Positions 20,429-27,913 of a DNA stretch of 64,000 nucleotides are shown in pieces. This DNA is from Belnapia mucosa (lineage in GTDB: Bacteria > Pseudomonadota > Alphaproteobacteria > Acetobacterales > Acetobacteraceae), in contig NZ_JAEUXJ010000007.1 in assembly GCF_016775475.1 (NCBI RefSeq), forward strand, positions 231,494-295,493. Direction: 5' to 3'. Numbering within the stretch: position 1 is the stretch's first letter; every line of letters begins with the position of its first letter. Under the pieces are notes generated by a model. It did not search any database and was not told where the DNA came from. It was given only the letters and a program-made list of their open reading frames with translations. Position numbers and translations under genes: made by a program.

Positions 20429-21517
20429 ATGTCCGAAGGAACGCATGCGCCAACCTCGCACGCGATCGACAACGCCAAGCTGCAACAGTTTGTCGGCAAA
20501 ATGCTTGGCGACCTTGGGGGTGCAGCAAGTGTGCCGCTGGTCCGGATGGGCGACACCTTAGGTCTGTATCGGATTTTGTACACCCACGGTCCCATGACCT
20601 GTGCCCAACTTGCTCAGCAAGCAAAGGTCCACGAGCGCTACCTGCTCGAATGGCTCTCTCATCAAGCCGCATCCGACTACCTCGCTTACGACCCAGACAG
20701 CGGCCAATTCAGCCTGCCACCCGAACAGGCCATGGTGTTCGCTGTCGAGGACAGCCCCGTCTATATGATGGGAGCCTTCGACCTGATGGCGGCGCAGACC
20801 GAGGTGCAGCCGAAAGTACAGGAGAGATTCAAGAACGGTGGCGGCTTTGCATGGGGGGATCAGGCGTCGTGCCTGTTTTGCGCCACTGCGCGGTTTTTCC
20901 GCCCTGGCTACCAGAACAACCTCTTGTCGCAGTGGCTTCCTGCGCTCGACGGGGTGGTCGCCAAGCTGAAAGCGGGTGCTGACGTGGCCGATGTGGGATG
21001 CGGTCACGGTTGGTCCACCGTCCTGATGGCCAAGGCTTTCCCGAACTCCCGCTTCGTTGGCTATGACTATCACGACGGTTCCATCGTAGATGCTCGGAAG
21101 CATGCCGAAGCACACGGCGTGGCGGGGAACACTCGATTCGAGGTTGCCACGGCGAAGGAAATTCCAGACGCGGCGTTTGATCTCGTGGCCTTCTTTGATT
21201 GTTTGCACGATATGGGCGACCCGGCGGGGGTAGCGTCACAGGTTCGCCGATCGCTCAAACCGGACGGTACGTGGTTGGTCGTCGAGCCCATGGCAGGCGA
21301 TCGGCTTGAGGACAACCTGAACCCGGTCGGCCGCCTTTTTTACGCAGCTTCGACTATGCTCTGCGTCCCGACCTCGCTCGCGCAGGAGGTGGGTGCGGCC
21401 TTCGGCGCCCAGGCAGGCGAGGCCAAGCTGCGGGGGGCAATCACCGCTGGCGGGTTTGGTAGCGTGCGCCGCGCCACCGAAACGCCTTTCAACATGATTC
21501 TTGAGGCACGCCTCTAG
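20429..21517 (+). CDS. Class I SAM-dependent methyltransferase with N-terminal winged-helix domain
   Basis: The 362-residue product has an N-terminal winged-helix-like dimerisation domain (about 25-105, LGLYRIL, then MTCAQLAQQAKVHERYLLEWL). A Rossmann methyltransferase domain follows, with motif I VADVGCGHGWST (about 187-198), an acidic GYDYHDGS motif II and FFDCLHDMGDP. The architecture is that of O-methyltransferase-like proteins such as mycobacterial Rv2258c. The substrate is unknown. GGAGG lies 6 bases before the ATG at 20429, which decides the start over an in-frame GTG at 20417. It is read in the same direction as the cysteine hydrolase 278 bp downstream. Confidence 0.88.
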   Translation: MSEGTHAPTSHAIDNAKLQQFVGKMLGDLGGAASVPLVRMGDTLGLYRILYTHGPMTCAQLAQQAKVHERYLLEWLSHQAASDYLAYDPDSGQFSLPPEQAMVFAVEDSPVYMMGAFDLMAAQTEVQPKVQERFKNGGGFAWGDQASCLFCATARFFRPGYQNNLLSQWLPALDGVVAKLKAGADVADVGCGHGWSTVLMAKAFPNSRFVGYDYHDGSIVDARKHAEAHGVAGNTRFEVATAKEIPDAAFDLVAFFDCLHDMGDPAGVASQVRRSLKPDGTWLVVEPMAGDRLEDNLNPVGRLFYAASTMLCVPTSLAQEVGAAFGAQAGEAKLRGAITAGGFGSVRRATETPFNMILEARL

Positions 21518-21795
21518 TTGGCTTCGCCGTGACTGCGCCGACGGTCCAGGCAAATGCACGAGATAGGAGCAGGGCTGGGCAAAAAGGCGCCCTTTGCGGC
21601 CAAGACTCTGGTCGCCTTGGCAGGGAAGCTGGCGCCGGAGGCGGGTAGGTCACCAGAGCGTTGGCGCTGCACTGGTGGTCCGCAGCGTGCGGGGAGAGTG
21701 GCCGGTCTTGTGCATAGCCCTTTGAGCATGGGCACTGGCCCGAGAGAGGCGCGCATGACCTGATCTTGGAGGCCTACTGGGCAGGGATGTAGCAG

Positions 21796-22506
21796 ATGCA
21801 AGCGGAAATCCACGCCATCACGCTGGACGCCCAACCCGAGCCTATAGAAATCGACCGCAAACGATGCGCTGTTCTGGTCGTCGATATGCAGAATGACTTC
21901 GGCGCTCGGGGCGGCATGTTCGACCGGGCGGGCATCGATATCATGCCCATCGAGCGAGTGGTCGAAGCTACGGCGCGGGTCCTGGCTGCCGCGCGCTCGG
22001 CAGGGCTGCCGGTCGTCTATCTCAAGATGGAGCACAGCCCCGACCTCGCCGACACCGGGGGCGCAGGGTCGCCGCACTCGATCAAGCACGCGCGGCTCGG
22101 GGTGGGGAAGGAGGTACCCGCGCCGGACGGTAGGGCAGGCCGTATCCTCGTTAGGGACACGTGGAACACCGACATCCTGCCGCAGCTCGCTCCGCAGGCA
22201 GGCGACGTGATCGTCCCTAAGCACCGCTACAGCGGGTTCTTCCAGACCGACCTCGACAAGGTGCTGACTGATCGCAACATCAAGCATCTGGTCGTGACGG
22301 GTTGCACGACCAGCGTGTGCGTGGAATCGACGGTCCGAGACGCGATGTTCCGCGGCTATCACTGCGTCGTACTCGCCGACTGCACGGCGGAGCCGATCGC
22401 CAACGACCAGTTCCGGACCAATCACGAGGCGTCACTGCTGACCATTCAACTGCTGTTCGGGTGGGTGTCGGACTCCGAACGCTTCGTCGCATCGCTCGAT
22501 GGATAG
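21796..22506 (+). CDS. Cysteine hydrolase, isochorismatase superfamily (amidohydrolase-like)
   Basis: The 236-residue product carries the catalytic triad of the isochorismatase-like cysteine hydrolases: Asp30 in VVDMQNDF, Lys142 in PKHRYSGFF and Cys175 in TGCTTSVCVEST. The preceding cis-peptide region is VTGCTTSVC. Spacing and the GGMFDRAGID segment resemble RutB-type ureidoacrylate amidohydrolases, but the rut neighbours are absent, so the substrate is unknown. It probably hydrolyses an amide or carbamoyl group in the cytosol. It shares direction with the methyltransferase gene 278 bp upstream. Confidence 0.88.
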   Translation: MQAEIHAITLDAQPEPIEIDRKRCAVLVVDMQNDFGARGGMFDRAGIDIMPIERVVEATARVLAAARSAGLPVVYLKMEHSPDLADTGGAGSPHSIKHARLGVGKEVPAPDGRAGRILVRDTWNTDILPQLAPQAGDVIVPKHRYSGFFQTDLDKVLTDRNIKHLVVTGCTTSVCVESTVRDAMFRGYHCVVLADCTAEPIANDQFRTNHEASLLTIQLLFGWVSDSERFVASLDG

Positions 22507-22894
22507 CGGCAGCGAAGGGTCCTATTACGGTCTCGCACTATTCGGCGCTGGCTCATCCTCGATGGCGCCGCACCTTGTACTCGTGGAAGCGAGCGCGACG
22601 TACGAGACACGGTTCGCCAGTGCGGATGCTGACGAACACCGCACGAAAGCCTCCCGAGTGGCTAACCCACGCGGCAAGGTGCCTGCGTCGCGCCTCGCCG
22701 ATGGCACGGCATTGGCTAAAACGCCGCCACCCGGACCTACATCGCCCACAATCACCTCGCAGCGAAGCTACCTCTGGACGCCATTCGCAAGGTGCGTCCA
22801 CTCTGATCGCATGGATGACCTCCTTGGGGAGAACCGCCCGCCTGTCCGAACAAGAGCGTCGGTCATTACATCGCCACCGGAGTGAGGTCACAGA
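22507..22894. other. Intergenic between cysteine hydrolase and the IS element, no recognised gene
   Basis: About 388 bp. Open frames exist in several directions but none shows family resemblance or a good start. It could be the remnant of a gene disrupted by the insertion that follows. Confidence 0.35.
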
Positions 22895-22898
22895 CTAG

Positions 22899-22913
22899 AG
22901 GCCGTTATGGACC
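22899..22913 (+). repeat. IS left inverted repeat
   Basis: AGGCCGTTATGGACC matches the complement of the right end at 14 of 15 positions. Confidence 0.85.
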
Positions 22914-22942
22914 ATTGGCTGGGTAACGTCAGGCTGCGGGGC

Positions 22943-23749
22943 ATGAATGCTCGCAAACCATATCCGTCTGATGTCTCCGATGACGAATGGGCTCTGGTTG
23001 TGCCCTACCTGACCCTGCTGCCTGAGGCAGCCGGGCAGCGGGAGCATGCGCTGCGCGGGGTGTTCAACGGTCTGCGGTATGTGATCAAGACCGGGGCGCC
23101 CTGGCGCTGGATGCCAAACGACCTACCGCCCTGGGCGGCGGTCTACCTGCAGGCGCAGCGCTGGCTGGCGGCCGGCTGCTTCGAGGCACTGGCCGAGGAT
23201 CTGCGGGCTGTGCTGCGGGTCGCCGCTGGACGCAAAGCCCAGCCCAGTGCTGCCATCCTGGACAGCCGCACGCTGCGATCCTCGCCAGAAAGCGGCGCAA
23301 GGGCAGGCTATGACGGTGCCAAGCGCAAACGGGGTTCCAAGCTGCACCTGGCGGTCGACACCCTGGGCTATCCCCTGGCCCTGCACGTAACGCCTGCCAG
23401 CACGGACGATCGGGCCGAGGTTGGGCGGCTGGCCCAGGCCGTGCAGGCCTCCACCGGCCAGAGCGTCGACCTGGCCTATGTCGACCAGGGCTACACCGGC
23501 CCGAAGGCCGGTGACGCCGCCAAGGCGCATGGGATTGAGTTGGAGGTGGTGAAGTTGCCAGACACCAAGCGTGGCTTCGTGCTGTTGCCGCGGCGCTGGG
23601 TGGTCGAACGGACCTTCGCCTGGGCCACCCGCTTTCGCCGACTGGTGAAGGACTACGAAGGCTATGCCAGCACCCTCGCCGATCTTCACCTCGTCGCCTT
23701 CGCCTGCCTCATGCTCAAGCAGGCCGCGCAACTGACCGGAGGTCCATAA
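22943..23749 (+). CDS. IS5-family DDE transposase
   Basis: The 268-residue product begins YPSDVSDDEWALVVPYL, the standard start of this IS5 group. It carries the catalytic triad Asp107 (ILDSRT), Asp181 (AYVDQGY) and Glu222 (VVERTFAW), all intact. The frame is uninterrupted, so the enzyme may be active. An ATG at 22907 inside the left repeat would add 12 residues; the ATG at 22943 fits the family better. The stop codon TAA lies inside the right inverted repeat. Confidence 0.93.
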   Translation: MNARKPYPSDVSDDEWALVVPYLTLLPEAAGQREHALRGVFNGLRYVIKTGAPWRWMPNDLPPWAAVYLQAQRWLAAGCFEALAEDLRAVLRVAAGRKAQPSAAILDSRTLRSSPESGARAGYDGAKRKRGSKLHLAVDTLGYPLALHVTPASTDDRAEVGRLAQAVQASTGQSVDLAYVDQGYTGPKAGDAAKAHGIELEVVKLPDTKRGFVLLPRRWVVERTFAWATRFRRLVKDYEGYASTLADLHLVAFACLMLKQAAQLTGGP

Positions 23750-23755
23750 CGGCGT
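23741..23755 (-). repeat. IS right inverted repeat
   Basis: GGTCCATAACGGCGT pairs with the left end with one mismatch. The transposase stop codon lies inside it. Confidence 0.85.
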
Positions 23756-24014
23756 CTAGACCTGTGGCGGGTCGAGAGAGCGAGCGTGAGTGAGCGGCGC
23801 GACCCAGCCGCCCACGGGCGCGAGCCGACGGCGAGCGGGCGTGCGTCAATGAGACACATGACCGGCATGAACGCATCCAGTTGGTGTTCGGAAATCCCCC
23901 CTGAAATCGTCGCTCAGAAACCGGCCTGGAATCTTGGGTCTGGTTGGCCGCGGGGGTGTGTCTAGAATCATCCGATTTCGTTGACACCACAAGGCAGCGT
24001 GCTTGTCTCAGAGT

Positions 24015-24656
24015 ATGACCGCTGCCCCTCCGATCCCTAAGCGTGCTGCCCTCTACGTCCGGGTCTCGACCGCCGATCGTGGTCAGACCGTCGAGAACCA
24101 GCTTGGCCCCTTACAGGAGGCCGCCGTCCGGCTCGGGTGGAATATCGTCGCCGTTCACCGTGATGAGGGCATCTCAGGGATCAAGGGTCGGCAACAGCGT
24201 CCGGGTCTCGACGCCCTACTCAAGCAGGTGACGCGACGCGAGGTGGATATCGTCGCTGCATGGTCGGTCTGCCGACTGGGCCGATCGCTCCCCGATCTCA
24301 TCGGCATGCTCGGCGAGCTACAGGCCAGGGGTGTGGACCTCTACCTCCACCAGCAGGCGCTCAATACTGGAACGCCATCGGGCCGGATGCTGTTCGGCAT
24401 GCTGGGGGTGTTCGCCGAGTTCGAGCGCTCAATGATCCGCGACCGGGTGATGGCTGGGTTAGAGAGGGCTCGTTCGTCGAACAAGCGCCTGGGCCGACCG
24501 CCCATGCCGAGGTTCAAGGTCGAGCGCATCCGCGACGCCCTGGCCGAGGGTCGAGGTGTGCGCGAGACCGCTCGGCTCCTCAAGGTCAGCACCGCCAAGG
24601 TGGTAGAGGTCAGGCGATCGATGACGCCAATACCTGGGTCGGATGCGGCGGCCTGA
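24015..24656 (+). CDS. Serine recombinase (resolvase/invertase family)
   Basis: The 213-residue product has an N-terminal catalytic domain starting RAALYVRVSTADRGQTVENQ, whose serine in VRVST is the nucleophile. The conserved WSVCRLGRS block, the GRMLFGMLGVFAEFERSMIRDR motif and a C-terminal helix-turn-helix (RGVRETARLLKVSTAKVVEV) follow. Length is normal for resolvases and invertases. All key residues are present. The ATG at 24015 is preferred; a TTG at 24003 would add four residues. Its 3' end overlaps the convergent integrase gene by 47 bp. It could resolve or invert DNA in the island. Confidence 0.93.
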   Translation: MTAAPPIPKRAALYVRVSTADRGQTVENQLGPLQEAAVRLGWNIVAVHRDEGISGIKGRQQRPGLDALLKQVTRREVDIVAAWSVCRLGRSLPDLIGMLGELQARGVDLYLHQQALNTGTPSGRMLFGMLGVFAEFERSMIRDRVMAGLERARSSNKRLGRPPMPRFKVERIRDALAEGRGVRETARLLKVSTAKVVEVRRSMTPIPGSDAAA

Positions 24657-25695
24657 CGATCCCGGCCATGAGTTCGGCTGTTCTCTCGGCCACCGCATCA
24701 GCAGCGGCGAGCAGTGCCGCGTCAGCGCTGTGGATGTAGCGTTGGGTGATGGTGTGATCACGGTGACCGAGCAGAGTCCCGATCGTGGCATCGGCCAGCC
24801 CGAGATCGGCGGGTGCCGTCCGGCGGGCCAGATCAATGTCTGGCCATCTCAATCCCAGGACCTCGCCGCGGCGCCAGCCGGTCAGGAGCAGGAATCGGAT
24901 AGCCACCAAGCCGGGCGCCCAAACCTCCGTGTCGTCCTCCGCGACCAGCAATCCCTCGCCAAGGGCGACGTACTCCTCGACCCGCAGCCGCCGCTCCCGT
25001 CGGCCATCGGCAGGTCGCACCACCCCGTGAACCGGATTGTCGGCGCGAAGGCCGAGCCGAACTGCATAGGTCAGGATGGCGCCTAGTAGCCCAATCGTTC
25101 GGCTGGCGGCACCCCGGCCGCCACGTACATTCGATAAGCCATATTTATCGCGCCTAACCTGCTGGGAGATCCTGCCCTCGGCAATCAGGCTCATCGCCCG
25201 CTCGGCATCCTCACGGGTCAGAGCGGCAACTGGGACGGCGCCGAGCAAGGGACGGATATGGACCTCGACCCGGCTACGATCAATCCGCAGGGTCGAGGGC
25301 TTTTTGATCTGACGATGCCGGGTCAGCAGCCGTCCGGTCTCCATATCAGCGAGGTAGCGATCGCAGAGGTCACCTATCGACATGGCGCCTGCGGCCCTGC
25401 GGCCGCGCTGGTCAGCCAGAGGGTCACCGCCTCGTGCCACCTCGCCTAAGAGGTGAAGCGCCTCAGTTCGAGCGGTGTCCGCAGTCCATGGGCTACCGTG
25501 CCGTCCAATGGTGATCAGCCGTTGCCGACCCTCAACCGTGCGGTAGACTACGATGTAGCTAATCTGGGTCCCTTGGCGGCGGCGGGCACCAAAGCCAACA
25601 ACAGCATCGTCCCAAAGGGTCATGCCGGGCTGCAGAGCACTCACGCTGCGATGCCCTATCCGCCGCCTGCTGCCTTGCTGACCTGAGCCATCCAT
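24610..25695 (-). CDS. Tyrosine integrase with an internal deletion in the catalytic domain (probably inactive)
   Basis: The 361-residue product has an arm-binding N-terminus (GMTLWDDAVVGFGARRR) of the kind found in tRNA-targeting island integrases, and a core-binding domain (about 105-215). The catalytic domain has Arg275 in TGWRRGEVLGLRWPD, His311 in LLGHRD and Tyr320 in TQRYIH. Between DIDLARRT (to residue 293) and ADLGLADATIG the protein jumps directly from the first-arginine block to the helix after box II. The lysine hairpin and the HxxR motif are missing. The frame is kept, with the junction near 24811-24816. Relatives run to roughly 400-430 residues. It sits just inside attR and is probably the recombinase that inserted the island. 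Confidence 0.85.
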   Translation of the reverse strand: MDGSGQQGSRRRIGHRSVSALQPGMTLWDDAVVGFGARRRQGTQISYIVVYRTVEGRQRLITIGRHGSPWTADTARTEALHLLGEVARGGDPLADQRGRRAAGAMSIGDLCDRYLADMETGRLLTRHRQIKKPSTLRIDRSRVEVHIRPLLGAVPVAALTREDAERAMSLIAEGRISQQVRRDKYGLSNVRGGRGAASRTIGLLGAILTYAVRLGLRADNPVHGVVRPADGRRERRLRVEEYVALGEGLLVAEDDTEVWAPGLVAIRFLLLTGWRRGEVLGLRWPDIDLARRTAPADLGLADATIGTLLGHRDHTITQRYIHSADAALLAAADAVAERTAELMAGIVRPPHPTQVLASSIA

Positions 25696-26139
25696 CCCAA
25701 CGGCTATGCCGGAATCGGCCGGAGTCGCGAAGGGAGGATCGAGTCAGCATGAGGATCGAGTCAGCATAGGGTCAGCAATCGGTGACGGATGGCCTGATCC
25801 TCCAAGGCCCAATCCTTTGCAAACCAAGCATTTGCCCGCCAAGCCGCTGCCGGATGTGTCCTCCGAAGGCAAAGGTCGTACGTTCGAATCGTATCGGGTC
25901 CGCCATCTCCCCCAATGAGTTAGCCAAGCCCGAGGCGGCATCCTCCGCCCCTGACATGGCGTTAGGCCAGCAGCGCGATCCCGCGCCGCAGCACAGGACC
26001 GCGCCGGCCAAGGAGTTGCCCTGGCAGTCCGGCCCTGCCTAGGCTTCGCACGGGCAAGGCCACAGCGTCATCGGGAGACTAGCGCACCGATCACGTCCTG
26101 ATCCGCGCGGCCGGAGCCCCACAGAATGGGGGAAACGAC
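25696..26139. other. Island right end and flank, no gene besides attR
   Basis: About 440 bp from the integrase start to the next gene. It contains the 47-bp attR copy of the tRNA 3' end and otherwise no convincing gene. A short leftward frame through attR is only the antisense of the tRNA fragment. Confidence 0.5.
25860..25906 (+). repeat. Right attachment site (attR), 47-bp copy of the tRNA-Arg 3' end
   Basis: Identical to 16574-16620 from CCTCCGAAGGC to GTCCGCCAT. It lacks the 5' half of the tRNA, so it is a displaced fragment, not a functional tRNA gene. Confidence 0.92.
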
Positions 26140-27111
26140 ATGGGACGGATGCTGGCCAGCCTGGCCGCGGCGCTGCTCAGCCTGGGCATCGTCGCCTCTG
26201 CCGCCGCACAGGCGCCGGACTATCCGAACCGTCCGATCCGCATCGTCGTCACCTTCTCGCCGGGCGGCACCGCGGATGCCCTGGCGCGCATCATCGGCAA
26301 GGAGATGGCCAGCAGCCTGGGCCAGAACGTGGTGATCGAGAACCGCTCAGGAGCCTCGGGCCTGGTCGGCACCGAATATGCGGCGAAGGCCGCGCCGGAT
26401 GGCTATACGCTGGGCGTCATCTCGGTCTCGCAGATCGCGCTGCCCTTCGCAATGCGGACGGTGCCCTACGACCCGCGCGCATTGCGCCCGGTCACCTTGA
26501 TCGCAACCGTCCCCGGCCTGCTGAGCGCGCATCCGAGCCTGCCGGCAAGGACGCTGCAGGACGTCATCGGGATGGCCCGCGCGGCGCCCGGCACGCTCGC
26601 CTACAGCAACCCAGGCAGCCTGAGCGCCGCGGCCCTGGCGATGGAGATGATGAAGCTGCAGACGGGGGCGAACATCGTCACCGTGTCCTATCGGGGCGGC
26701 GGGCCGGCGCTGGTCGACCTGGTCAGCGGCACGGTGCAGCTTGGCCTCAGCGGTCCCACCGCGCATCTGCCCTTCATCCGGTCGGGGGAGCTGCGGCCGA
26801 TCGCCACCACGGGGGCGACGCGGTCTTCCGCGGTGCCGGAGGTGCCGACCTTCGCCGAAAGCGGCCTGCCGGGCTTCGAATTGTCCGATTGGTACGGCCT
26901 GGTCGTGCCCGGAGGAACGCCGGATGCGGTCATCGGCATCCTGCAGCGGGATGTCGCGCGCGCCTTGTCGAAACCGGAGGTGCGTGATGCCCTGCACGTC
27001 CTCGGGGCGGAACCGGGCGGCATGAGCCCGGACGCCTTCGCCGACTTCATCGCCAAGGAAACCGACAAGATCGGCGCGTTGGTCACGAAACTCAACATCA
27101 GGCTGGATTGA
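26140..27111 (+). CDS. Bug-family (TctC) periplasmic solute-binding protein
   Basis: The 323-residue product has a signal peptide (MLASLAAALLSLGIVASAAAQ). A mature protein of the tripartite tricarboxylate transporter receptor family follows, with DYPNRPIRIVVTFSPGGTADALARI at the start and VVIENRSGASGLVGTEYAAKAAPDGYTL in the middle. The ligand is unknown; the family binds carboxylates and related compounds. No TctA/TctB membrane genes are adjacent, which is common for Bug proteins. It is followed 3 bp later by an SDR gene, so the two form an operon. It is the first gene right of the island. Confidence 0.93.
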   Translation: MGRMLASLAAALLSLGIVASAAAQAPDYPNRPIRIVVTFSPGGTADALARIIGKEMASSLGQNVVIENRSGASGLVGTEYAAKAAPDGYTLGVISVSQIALPFAMRTVPYDPRALRPVTLIATVPGLLSAHPSLPARTLQDVIGMARAAPGTLAYSNPGSLSAAALAMEMMKLQTGANIVTVSYRGGGPALVDLVSGTVQLGLSGPTAHLPFIRSGELRPIATTGATRSSAVPEVPTFAESGLPGFELSDWYGLVVPGGTPDAVIGILQRDVARALSKPEVRDALHVLGAEPGGMSPDAFADFIAKETDKIGALVTKLNIRLD

Positions 27112-27114
27112 CCC

Positions 27115-27882
27115 ATGGATCTGCAATTGACGGGCAAGCGCGTGCTGATCACCGGCGCGTCCAAGGGGATCGGATACGGCATCGCGGCGCATCTGGCGGC
27201 GGAGGGTTGCGCGCTGACGCTGGTCGCGCGCGACCCGGCCGGGCTGGAGAAGGCGGCCGCGGCGCTGGCGGCACGGCATCCGGGCCTGCAGGTCGCCACG
27301 GTCGCCGCCGATCTCGGCCAACGGGACCAGCTCGGCCGCGTCTTCCCTCATCTGGAAACCACCGACATCCTGATTAATTCGGCCGGCGCCGTGCCGCGCG
27401 GCAAGCTGCTCGACACCAGCGCCGAGCAACTACGCGAGGCGATGGACGGCAAGGGCTTCGGGGCGATCGACCTGTGCCGCGAGGCGTACCGGCATATGCA
27501 GGCCCGGCGTGACGGGGTGATCCTCAACATCATAGGCATCTCCGGAGAGAGGCCGAATCCCAAATCCGTGCCGACCTCGACCGTGAATGCGGCCTTGATC
27601 GCTTTCACCGAAGCGGTCGGGGCCATCAGCCCGGATGACAACATCCGTGTGCTGGGGCTCAATCCGGGCTTGGTCGCGACGGAGCGCACCGCGGGCCTCA
27701 TGAAGCCCAGCGGCAGCGCGAATGACGCTGCCTATGCACATCTGACGGCCAATCTTCCCTTCGGCCGCATGGCGACCACGGATGAGATCGCCGACTTTGC
27801 CGCCTTCCTGGTCTCGCCGCGAGCCAGCTATTGCAGCGGGACCGTGTACACCGTCGATGGCGGCGCGCGGTTCCGGGCCTGA
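27115..27882 (+). CDS. SDR-family protein with altered catalytic residues
   Basis: The 255-residue product has the classical SDR nucleotide motif TGASKGIG (13-20) and an INSAG motif. The catalytic YxxxK is replaced by T154-S-T-V-N158 in VPTSTVNAALIAF, and the serine region reads NIIGISGERPN. The C-terminal GLNPGLVATERT and SGTVYTVDGGARF regions are normal. Proteins of this subtype are often found next to Bug-type binding proteins, from memory. It might still bind NAD(P) and act differently. It starts 3 bp after the binding-protein gene, so co-expression is near certain. Confidence 0.85.
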   Translation: MDLQLTGKRVLITGASKGIGYGIAAHLAAEGCALTLVARDPAGLEKAAAALAARHPGLQVATVAADLGQRDQLGRVFPHLETTDILINSAGAVPRGKLLDTSAEQLREAMDGKGFGAIDLCREAYRHMQARRDGVILNIIGISGERPNPKSVPTSTVNAALIAFTEAVGAISPDDNIRVLGLNPGLVATERTAGLMKPSGSANDAAYAHLTANLPFGRMATTDEIADFAAFLVSPRASYCSGTVYTVDGGARFRA

Positions 27883-27913
27883 GGAGATGCCTTGCGCGGT
27901 CCGGCGGGTTGCC

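Larger units (their letters stand above)
22899..23755 (+). mobile_element. Complete IS5-family insertion sequence (857 bp)
   Basis: The ends are 15-bp inverted repeats with one mismatch: AGGCCGTTATGGACC on the left, and the complement of GGTCCATAACGGCGT on the right. Each is flanked by CTAG (22895-22898 and 23756-23759), consistent with a short target duplication. CTAG is its own complement, so the exact end is ambiguous. One transposase gene fills the element. Size and structure fit the compact IS427/IS1031-like group of IS5. Confidence 0.85.
16574..25906. mobile_element. 9.3-kb integrated genomic island in tRNA-Arg
   Basis: The segment is bounded by the perfect 47-bp tRNA repeat. A tyrosine integrase gene lies 165 bp inside the right end. 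Base composition is visibly less G+C-rich and codon use is less biased than in flanking genes. Cargo in order: an IS630-type remnant, a Gly-rich lipoprotein, two small secreted or membrane proteins, a cold-shock protein, a tandem ferredoxin-like-fold protein, a methyltransferase, a cysteine hydrolase, a complete IS5-family insertion and a serine recombinase. No conjugation or replication genes are seen, so it would need help to move. The integrase appears deleted in its catalytic domain, so the element is probably fixed. Confidence 0.88.

Noticed and set aside
21514..22425. 303-codon leftward frame opposite the cysteine hydrolase
   Set aside because: It is the complement of a gene with an intact catalytic triad and has no family character.
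25772..26011. Leftward frame of 79 codons across attR
   Set aside because: Antisense of the tRNA fragment, with no other support.
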